Positions 35,671 through 44,081 of a stretch of 64,000 nucleotides of DNA are shown in pieces. Positions within the stretch are counted from its first letter, which is position 1, and each line of letters opens with the position of its first letter. This DNA is from Candidatus Nitrohelix vancouverensis (GTDB taxonomy: Bacteria > Nitrospinota > Nitrospinia > Nitrospinales > VA-1): NCBI GenBank assembly GCA_015698305.1, contig CP048620.1, positions 584,557-648,556 of the forward strand, given 5' to 3'. The notes beneath the pieces were generated by a model. The model saw nothing but the letters and a program-made list of their open reading frames with translations. It was not told the DNA's origin and searched no databases. A program made the position numbers and the translations under genes.

Positions 35671-36955
35671 GTTTGACAGCCTCGCATTTGGCGCGGTACC
35701 AGTTATAGGCGTTGGCGATCTCGCGTTCTCCGCCGGGTCGGCGCGTGTAGCATCCGCTGGCGTCGAAGGGGACGTAGCCCATTTGCAGGTCGTTATAGAT
35801 TCCATTGACGTAAGACGGGAAGTCAGCGTAGATGGGAAGTTTGAGCTTCAACTCCGGCATCGCCTCGTCGCGAAAGCGGGTCAGCAAATCGCCTTGCGGG
35901 TGAATGCGACTCAAACCCGCATCGCCGCCTTCCTTTTCCTTGGCGTAGTGGATCAAATCTTCAAAATCCTCCCAGTCTTCCAGCGCATCGACATCGGAAA
36001 CAAAAGAAGGATCGTTATGCAATTTGGTCGTGAAAGGCGTGTTCAGGAGCGTCGAGGCGCCAGAATGAAAATTGGCGTCATGCGCTCCGAACTTGTAATC
36101 ATCATCCGGTCGGATTTTACGCAAATCATTACCAAAATGTCTCAGGTGATACATTAAATGCGAGGCAATCTTCAAAGATCGCAGGGGAAAGGTCAGCGCT
36201 TTCTTGATTCCGGCGCGCAGAATATTACCGTCTTTACGCGCCTGATGCAGGTACTCGACGATGTCCAGCTCGACCCGCGTTAGGTTGATCGGGTAGATAT
36301 TGGGTTCCTTGAGATCGTGCAATTCGGTCCCCTTCTTATAAAGCCCCCGATAATGATAATTGCGTTTCACGAACTCACTCGCCGGGTTGGCCTGGTATTC
36401 CGGGAACATGGCTTCTCTCGCATTGAGCCAGAGAATCAGGTTGTGCTTCACCAGATCCTCATCATGCAGGACCTTTTCCAGATCATAAAGGAAAGGCAAA
36501 TCGCCGGGCTGAAACAGCACCACTTCGTCCGGGTCCAGACGCAAACGCCCCTTGCCCAGCGCCAGGGTTTTGAGGATACTCAGGTTATCCGGGTCTTCGC
36601 GCACAAACTGCACCGATTTGCCGCCGTCGCCGCAAACCCGCAGATAAGTCTCCAGCACCGTCTCCACCTCTTCCGACCCCACCACCACCACTTCCTTCAA
36701 CGAGGAATACAGTAGATTGGCCATCGCGTAGCACATGATCGGGATGCCCTGAACCAGAAACAGGAATTTCAGCTGGTCGATGGAATCGTCGCAGGCGCGC
36801 AAGATCAGATGGCTGACGCCGCTTTTACCCTGAGCGATTTCGCGTTGCGCTTTGCTGATGCTGGACTGGTTGGCTTCCTCGCGCGAGGGATATCGGTTGT
36901 GGCTGAAACTGACAATGCATTTGTCAATTTCAGGGCGATTGTGAGCAAAGTGCAT
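35666..36955 (-). CDS. Nucleotidyltransferase-like protein of unknown specificity
   Basis: 429 residues, cytosolic. The region around residues 45-200 looks like a nucleotidyltransferase/GT-A Rossmann fold: SHLILRACDD, PIMCYAMANLLYSSLKEVVVVG and VLFQPGDLPFLYDLE in place of the usual acidic metal motif. The remainder is a long helical and loop region ending in FDASGCYTRRPGGEREIANAYN. I do not recognise a named family. It is divergent from the proteasome operon over about 320 bp, which may be chance. The 3' end borders a tandem repeat. Confidence 0.6.
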   Translation of the reverse strand: MHFAHNRPEIDKCIVSFSHNRYPSREEANQSSISKAQREIAQGKSGVSHLILRACDDSIDQLKFLFLVQGIPIMCYAMANLLYSSLKEVVVVGSEEVETVLETYLRVCGDGGKSVQFVREDPDNLSILKTLALGKGRLRLDPDEVVLFQPGDLPFLYDLEKVLHDEDLVKHNLILWLNAREAMFPEYQANPASEFVKRNYHYRGLYKKGTELHDLKEPNIYPINLTRVELDIVEYLHQARKDGNILRAGIKKALTFPLRSLKIASHLMYHLRHFGNDLRKIRPDDDYKFGAHDANFHSGASTLLNTPFTTKLHNDPSFVSDVDALEDWEDFEDLIHYAKEKEGGDAGLSRIHPQGDLLTRFRDEAMPELKLKLPIYADFPSYVNGIYNDLQMGYVPFDASGCYTRRPGGEREIANAYNWYRAKCEAVKP

Positions 36956-37279
36956 GACCGTAGAGACCTGAAAATCTTGATTTTAGCGTTGAAGGCCCGA
37001 CGGGCTCAATCAATGAAGAAAAACTTTATGCCTCATTTTTATCATTTTATATTATATTCGCCAAATCGTTTTCAGCCTAAAGTGCCGTAAAATCTTAAAT
37101 ATTTTCACTTAAAAGAGTTACGGCCCTGAAAGGGGCAAAAATTTAAGGGGCAAATAAACTTGACGGGGATTTTTTAAAGGACTTAAAATTGGATTCCCTC
37201 GCGTATAATAAAAGTGAACGCTCAGGTTTCGGCCCCCGCGCCGGATATTTATAACGCAGTTTGAAATAAGGAATTGAAG
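36956..37279. other. Divergent intergenic region before the proteasome operon
   Basis: 324 bp, AT-rich. A TATAAT box (about 37205-37210) precedes the operon by about 70 bp with no matching -35. TTGACG further up (about 37160) could pair with TTAAAA 17 bp on. No coding frame or tRNA is visible. Confidence 0.4.
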
Positions 37280-38899
37280 ATGGGAGACCCCGTCCACATC
37301 ATAGAATTGATCGAGCAGGTTCTGGAAGAAACTGCAAACCAGCCCGCTCTTCAGGATAAATTATACGATTTGCGCGACGCGCTTTTTCAGGCCCAGCAGA
37401 CAGCGGCCCAGCACGCTCAAAAAATCAATGTATTAGAAGAGACCATCGACAAGCTGAAATCACCGGCGCATCGCATCGGCACCGTTCTGGGACAGGGCGA
37501 AGGCGATTTGTATCGCTTGATGGTCGGCGGCGCCGAATATCAGGCGCAAGTCTCGCCGGAAGTATTGGAAAACGACACGCTCGAACCCGGCGATCAGGTT
37601 GCAGTCAACGAAGGCTTTGTCGCCATCGCCAAACTGAAACAACCGAGCCAGGGGCCGATCAATCGCATCGCCAGCCGTCTCGCCGACGGCCATTGGCTGG
37701 TTTCTTCCGGCGGCAGTTCCGCCAGCGAAACGATGGTGCAGTCGCGTCCCGGACTCGATGTCTCCGCCTTGCGCGAAGGCGACGAGGTAATCCTCGATCC
37801 CAGCCAGAAAGTCATTCTCGGACGCTTGCCGAAACGCGAGTCCAAATCCTTTGTGCAGGACGATTTCGTCAAAACCGACTGGTCCAAGGTCGGTGGTCAG
37901 GAGCACGTGGTCGAAGAAGTCAGGAAAGTGATCGAGTATCCCATCCTGCATGAAGAAATCATCGCCAAAATGGAATTCCAACTGCCCAAGGGCTTTCTGT
38001 TCTACGGCCCCCCCGGTTGCGGCAAGACCCTCATCGGCAAGGCCATTCTGACGGAAATCATCAAACGCCTGGGCGACCGCGAGAACCGCGATCTCGAAGG
38101 ACGGTTCATTCACGTCAAGGGCCCGGAGATTCTCAACATGTGGCTCGGCGAGTCCGAGCGCAAGGTGCGCGAAATATTCGCCAAGGCGCGCGAGTATAAG
38201 GAAAAGGGACATGTTCCCTTTATTTTCATCGACGAAGCCGAGTCGGTGCTTGGAACGCGGCAAGCATGGAGAGGAAACAATATCTCCAACACGCTGGTGC
38301 CCATGTTCTGCGCCGAGATGGACGGCATCGAATCGCTTCGCGACACGGTTGTCATCCTCGCCACCAATCGCCCCGACCTGATCGACCCGGCGATTTTGAG
38401 GCCGGGCCGAATCGATCGCAAGGTCAAGGTCGGTCGACCGGACCGCGACGGATGCAAGGCGATTCTCAGAGTCTACCTCAAAGAAAATCTGCCGATGGAA
38501 ACGGACAACTTCGACGACATGGTCAATCCTTTCCTCGACTACCTGTTCCAGAAAACCTCGGAGCACGAAACCCTGGTTCTGACGATGCGAAGCGGCGAGT
38601 TCAAAAAATTGTACTGGAAGGATTTCATTTCCGGAGCCATCCTCGAAAGCATCGTCACACGGGCCAAGGAAAAAGCCGTGGAACGCGCGATCAACGGCGA
38701 GGAATTGAAAATCCTGCGCGACGACCTGAAGGCGGCGCTCAAGACCGAGTTTGAAGAGAGCCGCATCGTGCCCGCGGAATCGAATATGGAAGACTGGTTG
38801 CGTCTGCTCGATATGGACCCGCAACATGTCGCGCGCGTGCGCAAGCCCAACGAGTCGGATCAGGCCGCGCAAGTCACCATCAACCGCTCAATCATATGA
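37280..38899 (+). CDS. Proteasome-associated AAA ATPase (ARC/Mpa)
   Basis: 539 residues from the ATG at 37280, with AAGGA before it. An N-terminal coiled coil (about 30-60) is the site that binds the modifier in Mpa. The OB-type inter-domain follows (about 65-190). The AAA module carries Walker A GPPGCGKT, Walker B FIFIDEAE and arginine-finger LRPGRIDRKV. It would form a hexamer that unfolds tagged proteins into the 20S core. Unlike actinobacterial Mpa, which ends in Gln-Tyr-Leu, this protein ends NRSII, so the usual core-docking tail is absent. The stop overlaps the dop start (ATGA). Confidence 0.95.
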   Translation: MGDPVHIIELIEQVLEETANQPALQDKLYDLRDALFQAQQTAAQHAQKINVLEETIDKLKSPAHRIGTVLGQGEGDLYRLMVGGAEYQAQVSPEVLENDTLEPGDQVAVNEGFVAIAKLKQPSQGPINRIASRLADGHWLVSSGGSSASETMVQSRPGLDVSALREGDEVILDPSQKVILGRLPKRESKSFVQDDFVKTDWSKVGGQEHVVEEVRKVIEYPILHEEIIAKMEFQLPKGFLFYGPPGCGKTLIGKAILTEIIKRLGDRENRDLEGRFIHVKGPEILNMWLGESERKVREIFAKAREYKEKGHVPFIFIDEAESVLGTRQAWRGNNISNTLVPMFCAEMDGIESLRDTVVILATNRPDLIDPAILRPGRIDRKVKVGRPDRDGCKAILRVYLKENLPMETDNFDDMVNPFLDYLFQKTSEHETLVLTMRSGEFKKLYWKDFISGAILESIVTRAKEKAVERAINGEELKILRDDLKAALKTEFEESRIVPAESNMEDWLRLLDMDPQHVARVRKPNESDQAAQVTINRSII

Positions 38900-40377
38900 T
38901 CGAAGATCTGCCTCCCCTGATGGGGATCGAAACAGAATACGGAATCATTCGCGAAAATGCGGAGGATTCGGACCCCGTCGAAGAGTCCATGGCGCTGTTG
39001 AAAGCTTCGGACGCGCTCAGTGTTTTCGGCGCCTGGTCCTATCGATTCGAGAACAGTCATCAGGACCTGCGCGGCTTCCGGGTGCGTTCGCTGGCGCAGG
39101 ATGAAGAAGAGGACGAATTCTGCGAGCAGGATCGCGAGCGTCCCTACAGCTATCACGACATGAAATGCGATCGCACGCTGTCGAACGGAGCGCGTTTTTA
39201 CAACGATCACACGCACCCGGAATACAGCACGCCGGAATGCAACGATCTGTTTCAACTGGTGGCGCACGACATCGCCGGGGAACACATCGTGGCGCGCGCC
39301 GCCGAGTTGCGAAACAAGGCGCTGGGCGGCCCGCATGTGCAATTGTTCAAGAACAACACGGATTACGTCGGGCACAGCTACGGCACTCACGACAATTATA
39401 TGGTCGCGCGCGACGTTCCCTTCGAGAGCATCGTCAGCGCCCTGGTATCGTTTTTAGTCACCCGGCAATTGTACGCCGGTTCCGGCAAGGTCGGTTACGA
39501 AGGACGCAACGAATCGTTTTCCGGGCTTCAGCTGGCGCAACGTTCGGATTTCATCGAATCGATTTTAAGCATCGAGACGATGACCCAGCGTCCCATCATC
39601 AACACCCGGGACGAGTCGCACGCGGGCAAAGAATTTCGCCGCCTGCACCTCATCCTTGGCGACGCCAATATGTCGGCCTACGCCACCGCCCTGAAGGTGG
39701 GCGCCACGCGCCTCGCGCTCGGTCTGGTCGCCGCCGGAGAAGCCCCGGTACTGGAACTGGAAGACCCGGTCGCCGACGTAAAAAAAATCTCGCGCGACCT
39801 CACAGGACGCGCTTCCTTACGACTGAAAAGCGGCAAAACAATCACCGCTCTGGAGGTTCAGGAAGCCTTTTGCGAAGCGGCTCAACGGTGTTATGCTGGA
39901 AAAAGCGAGGAACTCAACTGGGTGGTGAGCGAATGGGCGCGAACCCTGAGCGAACTGAAACACGCCCCGGAGAAACTGGCGGACCGTATCGACTGGGCCA
40001 TCAAAGCCGATCTGTTTCAAGGCTTCATGGAAGAAGAATCCCTCGACTGGGACGATCCCTGGTTGAAGAGTCTGGACCTCGAATACCATAATCTGGACCC
40101 CGAGCGCGGCCTGTACCGGGGACTCGAGCAGGAAGGCCGCGTTTTATCGCTGTTCAAGGAGAGCGAAATCTCCGAAGCCGTCGACAATCCACCCCAGGGC
40201 ACACGGGCGTGGATTCGAGGCAATATGGTACGCTATTATACTAACGACATTCAGTCCATCCACTGGACGGGTATGAAATTGAAGGACGATTCTGTGATCG
40301 ACCTGACGGAATTGACCGACCCGGACGCCGTGGAACAATGGATGAATTCCAACAAGGAGCAATGGATATGGAAATGA
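38896..40377 (+). CDS. dop: Deamidase/depupylase of the modifier (Dop)
   Basis: 493 residues, carboxylate-amine/glutamine-synthetase-like fold. Conserved parts include GIETEYG (about 10-16), NGARFYNDHTHPEYSTPEC with the catalytic Asp, LFKNNTDYVGHSYGTHDNYM, FLVTRQLYAGSGKVG and INTRDESHA. The segment WSYRFENSHQDLRGF (about 50-64) matches the Dop-specific region seen in mycobacterial Dop and not in PafA, which decides the assignment. Dop deamidates the terminal Gln of the modifier and removes the modifier from targets. It overlaps arc by 4 bp and the ubact start by about 10 bp. Confidence 0.92.
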   Translation: MIEDLPPLMGIETEYGIIRENAEDSDPVEESMALLKASDALSVFGAWSYRFENSHQDLRGFRVRSLAQDEEEDEFCEQDRERPYSYHDMKCDRTLSNGARFYNDHTHPEYSTPECNDLFQLVAHDIAGEHIVARAAELRNKALGGPHVQLFKNNTDYVGHSYGTHDNYMVARDVPFESIVSALVSFLVTRQLYAGSGKVGYEGRNESFSGLQLAQRSDFIESILSIETMTQRPIINTRDESHAGKEFRRLHLILGDANMSAYATALKVGATRLALGLVAAGEAPVLELEDPVADVKKISRDLTGRASLRLKSGKTITALEVQEAFCEAAQRCYAGKSEELNWVVSEWARTLSELKHAPEKLADRIDWAIKADLFQGFMEEESLDWDDPWLKSLDLEYHNLDPERGLYRGLEQEGRVLSLFKESEISEAVDNPPQGTRAWIRGNMVRYYTNDIQSIHWTGMKLKDDSVIDLTELTDPDAVEQWMNSNKEQWIWK

Positions 40378-40544
40378 ACGATCCCAAGCGCAAGGAAGAA
40401 CGTCGCGAGGCAGAGCCGGATCAGGGAGACGGCGGACCTTCCAGCCCGAAAACCGAACGACCCGGACGCGACAGCATTCTCAAACGAATGAAACGCGTTG
40501 ATCCGAAACAATCAGAACGCTACAAACAGCGCACCGGCCAATGA
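40368..40544 (+). CDS. UBact, Pup-like protein modifier
   Basis: 58 residues from the ATG at 40368, chosen because AAGGAG lies eight bases upstream; other in-frame ATGs at 40362 and 40374 fit less well. The sequence is hydrophilic and disordered, ending in DSILKRMKRVDPKQSERYKQ followed by RTGQ. This matches UBact, the Pup-related modifier described for Nitrospinae and other Gram-negative bacteria. The terminal Gln means Dop must deamidate it to Glu before PafA can attach it to lysines. The start lies inside dop, and the stop overlaps prcB (ATGA). Confidence 0.92.
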   Translation: MEMNDPKRKEERREAEPDQGDGGPSSPKTERPGRDSILKRMKRVDPKQSERYKQRTGQ

Positions 40545-41341
40545 GCGAACGCATTCAACCGAACCGCGCCACTGGAGATTTTCTCGAACTGCTGGAACAG
40601 TCGGGTTACCGATGGAGCCGTCCTATTGAAGGCGCCGGCGCCAGCCTGTCTCCCATTCCGTCTGGAACCACCGTACTCGCGTTTCACTACGCCGACGGCG
40701 TTCTCATGGCGGGCGATCGTCGCGCCACGGCGGGCAACGCCATCATGTACGAACGTTGCGACAAGGTCATTCCGGTCGACGACCATTCCCTGATGGCCAT
40801 CGCCGGCGTTCCCGCGACGGCGTTTGAAATGGCGCGGGTGATGTCTCACAATTTTGAATTTTACCGCCGCTCGCAGTTGCAACCGATGAGCGCCGAGGGC
40901 AAGGTGCGCGCTTTGTCGCGTCTGCTCAAGGACAACGTCGGCATGGCCCTGCAGGGCGTCGGCGCGGTCAGCCCGATCTTCACCACCTACGATCACCAGA
41001 ACAAACAAGCGCTGATCTATTTTTACGATATGCTCGGCGCCGAATTTCAGATACGCACGCACACCACCACCGGTTCCGGGTCGCCCATCATTCGCGGCGT
41101 CATGGAACATGAAGACCTGTGGGGTGTGAAACCGCTGGCGCAACGAAGTCGCAACGAAGCCGCTTTGTTCGCCGTCCGTTTACTGAAAACCGCCTCGCTG
41201 TTTGATTCGGCAACGGGACAGGCCCGCCCCGAAGATCAGATCTATCCCACCATCGCCACCGTAGACGCCGATGGGTATCACTTCTTTGAAGAACAGGAAA
41301 TCGCCACGCTTTTTCCAGAAGCCATGAAACGAGGTCAATAG
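40541..41341 (+). CDS. prcB: 20S proteasome beta subunit
   Basis: 266 residues. A propeptide of 42 residues precedes the catalytic Thr43 in PSG-TTVLAF, which autocleavage would expose. The protease core is typical: GVLMAGDRRATAGNAIM and a Lys in CDKVIPVDDHSLMAIAG, with Asp and Lys in the expected places. It forms the inner rings of the 20S core. The start overlaps the ubact stop, and prcA follows after three bases. The C-terminus happens to end RGQ, which I regard as chance. Confidence 0.95.
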   Translation: MSERIQPNRATGDFLELLEQSGYRWSRPIEGAGASLSPIPSGTTVLAFHYADGVLMAGDRRATAGNAIMYERCDKVIPVDDHSLMAIAGVPATAFEMARVMSHNFEFYRRSQLQPMSAEGKVRALSRLLKDNVGMALQGVGAVSPIFTTYDHQNKQALIYFYDMLGAEFQIRTHTTTGSGSPIIRGVMEHEDLWGVKPLAQRSRNEAALFAVRLLKTASLFDSATGQARPEDQIYPTIATVDADGYHFFEEQEIATLFPEAMKRGQ

Positions 41342-41344
41342 TCC

Positions 41345-42103
41345 ATGCTTGATGAACCATTCCGCTGGATGGAGGCGGTCTCCACTCGCCATTCTTATAT
41401 TCGTGAAAAACTCAACAAGGGCCAGCCGGTACTCGGCGTCCCCTATAATGAAGGTTCCCTGCTGGTCGGCTTTGCGCCGCAACCCGGGAAAGTTTATGAA
41501 ATTTACGACCGCATCGCCTTCGGCGCGCTGGGCCACCCGGCGGACGTCGAACGCATGCGCATGACCTTGCTGGAAATGGCGCATCTGGAAGGATTCAACC
41601 GGTCCGCCTCCGACGTCAACCTGCTTCGTCTTTTGCAGTTTGGCATCGCCCCGGCATTGAAGCAGAATTTTGAAGAAGTTCAGCGCGCGCCCTATCTCAT
41701 CCAGCTACTGCTGGCCGAGATCGACCCTTCCGGCGCTCCGGCGTTTTATCGCCTGAATTACGACGGTTACTGGGAGACCTTCCCCAATGGAGTCGCCATT
41801 GCTGGAGACGCCACGGTCATGGACTGGATCAGCGAGGAAATCGGCAAAACCGATTTCGCCAATATGACTTTGCAACAAGCGCTCAAGGAAGCCTTGCGTC
41901 TCTGGGAAGCGGGACGCAAACATTCCGCCGAATTGAACGACGACCACGAAGAGGATGAAAGCGTCCCTCTCAGCCTCAAGGATGCTTTTGGGAAGTGGAA
42001 TCTGGAAGCCGCCGTTTTGTCCCGCACCACGCCGCGAAAAGCCTTGTTTCGCCGACTCGGCAAAGACGAGATCGAAAACGTCCGGGCCGAGGCCATGAAA
42101 TGA
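41345..42103 (+). CDS. prcA: 20S proteasome alpha subunit
   Basis: 252 residues, with no propeptide or catalytic Thr. It matches the bacterial alpha family in YIREKLNKGQPVLGVPYNEG, LLVGFAPQPGKVYEIYDRIA and AFGALGHPADVERMR. The alpha rings gate the core and receive the ATPase. A charged tail (about residues 200-252, NDDHEEDESVPL) extends past the core fold. It overlaps pafA by 4 bp (ATGA at 42100), keeping the six-gene order tight. Confidence 0.93.
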   Translation: MLDEPFRWMEAVSTRHSYIREKLNKGQPVLGVPYNEGSLLVGFAPQPGKVYEIYDRIAFGALGHPADVERMRMTLLEMAHLEGFNRSASDVNLLRLLQFGIAPALKQNFEEVQRAPYLIQLLLAEIDPSGAPAFYRLNYDGYWETFPNGVAIAGDATVMDWISEEIGKTDFANMTLQQALKEALRLWEAGRKHSAELNDDHEEDESVPLSLKDAFGKWNLEAAVLSRTTPRKALFRRLGKDEIENVRAEAMK

Positions 42104-43581
42104 AAAAACGCATTTATGGACTGGAAACAGAATACGGCCTCTTGATCAAAGACACCGAGAATCCAATCGACCCGGTGGAAGCGGCTTACCATATCAAGGA
42201 CCATATTTTTTCAAATAAAAAAGTCGGCGTGCTCGACATGCATTACCGCGCCAACGACGAGCCGCCGGGCAACGGCGGCTTCATGCTCAACGGCGGACGC
42301 ATCTATCTGGACATGGGGCATCTCGAATACGCCTCGCCCGAATGCTCCTCTCTGGTCGATCTACTCACCTACGACCGTGCTGGCGACGAGATCATTCAGG
42401 AAGCTGTCGAAGAGCTGGGCTGGGGCGAGCGGATCGCGATCATCAAAAATAACGTCGATCTGGAAACCAACGCCACCTTCGGTTGCCACGAAAATTATCT
42501 GGCGAGCCGGGAACTGCAACTCGAGGACCGCGACAATCTCAAATTACTGGCGGCCTTCCTTGTCACGCGGCAAATTTACTGCGGCGCGGGACGCATCGGC
42601 GCCTGCAACCCGCACCCCTTCCGCGACTGGGATGAAGCGGTTCAGGAAACGGCGGAGGAAGAGACCGTCAAGTTTCAGCTGTCTCAACGCGCCGATCATA
42701 TTCCTAATGAATTTTACCGCTGGGTGCAATACAACCGCGCCATCGTCAACACCCGCGACGAACCGCTCGCCGACCCCAGCAAGTTTCGCCGTATTCATCT
42801 GTTGGTGGGCGACTCCAATATCAGCGAATTTTCCACCGCATTGAAAATGGGCTGTACCTCGCTGATGCTGGAACTGATGGAACGCGGCGCCGCATCGCGC
42901 GACTGGATTCTCTCCAACTCCGTGTTTGCCATGAGTTCGATTTCGCGCGACCCGGAATTCAAATGGGAAATTCAATTGCGCAACGGAACCACCACCACGG
43001 CTCTCGACCTGCAACGCAGTATGCTCGAACGCGCCAAAAGCGAACTGGGCGGCTCCAGTCTGGAAACCGACTGGATTCTCGGCGCATGGGAAAACGTGCT
43101 CGACGATCTGCCTAAAGGCCCCGAAGCCTTGATCGGGCGCGTCGACTGGGCCACCAAACTGTGGATGCTTGGCGAATTTCAAAAAGAAGAGAATCTGGAC
43201 TGGAACGATCCCTGGATGAAGAGTCTGGATCTGGAGTACCACAATCTCAACAAGCAACAGGGATTGTACTGGGGTCTGGAGGAAAGCGGCGACGCTTATC
43301 GCAAAACCAGCGACGAAGCCATTCAACGCGCCAGGCAACGCGCCCCGCGACGCACCCGTGCGCAGGGTCGCGGCGAACTGGTGCAGGCTCTGCTGACCAG
43401 CCAGGTCGGTTACCTGATCGACTGGATCGGTTTTCGCCTGAGCGACAGCGAAGAACCTTTTCTGATGCTCGACCCCTTCCGCACTTACAGCGAAGAAATT
43501 GCGGAGCGCATTAAAGAACTTAAAAATATGGAAATCGACGATAACGAGGAAGCCTCCGCATCAAACCCGACGAGTTCCTGA
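42100..43581 (+). CDS. pafA: Modifier ligase PafA
   Basis: 493 residues, paralogous to Dop and the same length. GLETEYG (7-13), GGRIYLDMGHLEYASPEC with the catalytic Asp, IKNNVDLETNATFGCHENY, FLVTRQIYCGAGRIG and VNTRDEPLADPSKFRRIHLL are as in PafA. The Dop-specific loop is missing, so this is the ligase that links the terminal Glu of UBact to substrate lysines using ATP. It is the last gene of the operon; a strong terminator follows at 43644. Confidence 0.93.
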   Translation: MKKRIYGLETEYGLLIKDTENPIDPVEAAYHIKDHIFSNKKVGVLDMHYRANDEPPGNGGFMLNGGRIYLDMGHLEYASPECSSLVDLLTYDRAGDEIIQEAVEELGWGERIAIIKNNVDLETNATFGCHENYLASRELQLEDRDNLKLLAAFLVTRQIYCGAGRIGACNPHPFRDWDEAVQETAEEETVKFQLSQRADHIPNEFYRWVQYNRAIVNTRDEPLADPSKFRRIHLLVGDSNISEFSTALKMGCTSLMLELMERGAASRDWILSNSVFAMSSISRDPEFKWEIQLRNGTTTTALDLQRSMLERAKSELGGSSLETDWILGAWENVLDDLPKGPEALIGRVDWATKLWMLGEFQKEENLDWNDPWMKSLDLEYHNLNKQQGLYWGLEESGDAYRKTSDEAIQRARQRAPRRTRAQGRGELVQALLTSQVGYLIDWIGFRLSDSEEPFLMLDPFRTYSEEIAERIKELKNMEIDDNEEASASNPTSS

Positions 43582-43643
43582 CTCGACCTGCATACAACTT
43601 GAACCGATTCAGAGTTTTCAGACGCCCGCCTGCCAGAACGATC

Positions 43644-43679
43644 CCGTCATCGAGCCGATACAAACGATGACGGTTTTTT
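43644..43679 (+). terminator. Rho-independent terminator of the proteasome operon
   Basis: Perfect 9-bp stem CCGTCATCG / CGATGACGG (43644-43652 and 43665-43673) followed by six Ts. It ends the transcript 63 bp after pafA. Confidence 0.85.
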
Positions 43680-43695
43680 CAACTGGCGCTATACT
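43667..43695 (+). promoter_or_regulatory. Possible promoter of the HIT-nadA pair
   Basis: ATGACG (43667-43672), a 17-bp spacer and TATACT (43690-43695), overlapping the terminator stem. The -35 is imperfect. Confidence 0.35.
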
Positions 43696-43725
43696 GGTAT
43701 CAAATCAACCCATCATTGAGGTCTC

Positions 43726-44070
43726 ATGAGCGATTGTCTGTTTTGTAAAATTGAGAAGGGAGACATCCCTTCCGAAAAGGTCTATGAAGACGAACGACTC
43801 TTCGTCATTAAAGACATCAACCCGCAAGCGCCCACGCATCTGCTGGTCATTCCCCGCAAGCATCATTCCACCATTCTGGAATTGCAGGAGGATGATTTTG
43901 AGATGATCGGTTCCATTTACGGCGTCGCGGGCAAACTGGCGCGCCAGCTTGGTATGGCCGACGACGGTTTTCGCGTCGTCGTCAATTGCGGTCGCCACGG
44001 CGGTCAGTCCGTCTATCATATCCATTTTCACATTTTGGGCGGGCGACCGATGGCCTGGCCCCCAGGCTAG
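43726..44070 (+). CDS. HIT-family purine nucleoside phosphoramidase (HinT-like)
   Basis: 114 residues, the HinT length. It starts CLFCKIEKGDIPSEKVYEDE and ends with the histidine triad VYHIHFHILGGRPMAWPPG, whose middle His is the nucleophile. HinT enzymes cleave AMP from lysine or other amines. GAGG precedes the ATG. nadA begins 11 bp after the stop and is probably cotranscribed. Confidence 0.95.
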   Translation: MSDCLFCKIEKGDIPSEKVYEDERLFVIKDINPQAPTHLLVIPRKHHSTILELQEDDFEMIGSIYGVAGKLARQLGMADDGFRVVVNCGRHGGQSVYHIHFHILGGRPMAWPPG

Positions 44071-44081
44071 GGAGAGTTTCG

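Noticed and set aside
37460-38872. Minus-strand open frame of 470 codons
   Set aside because: It mirrors the proteasomal ATPase; no domain or ribosome site supports it.
41330-41341. PrcB ends RGQ, similar to the GQ end of UBact
   Set aside because: No conserved function is known for such an end on the beta subunit; probably coincidence.
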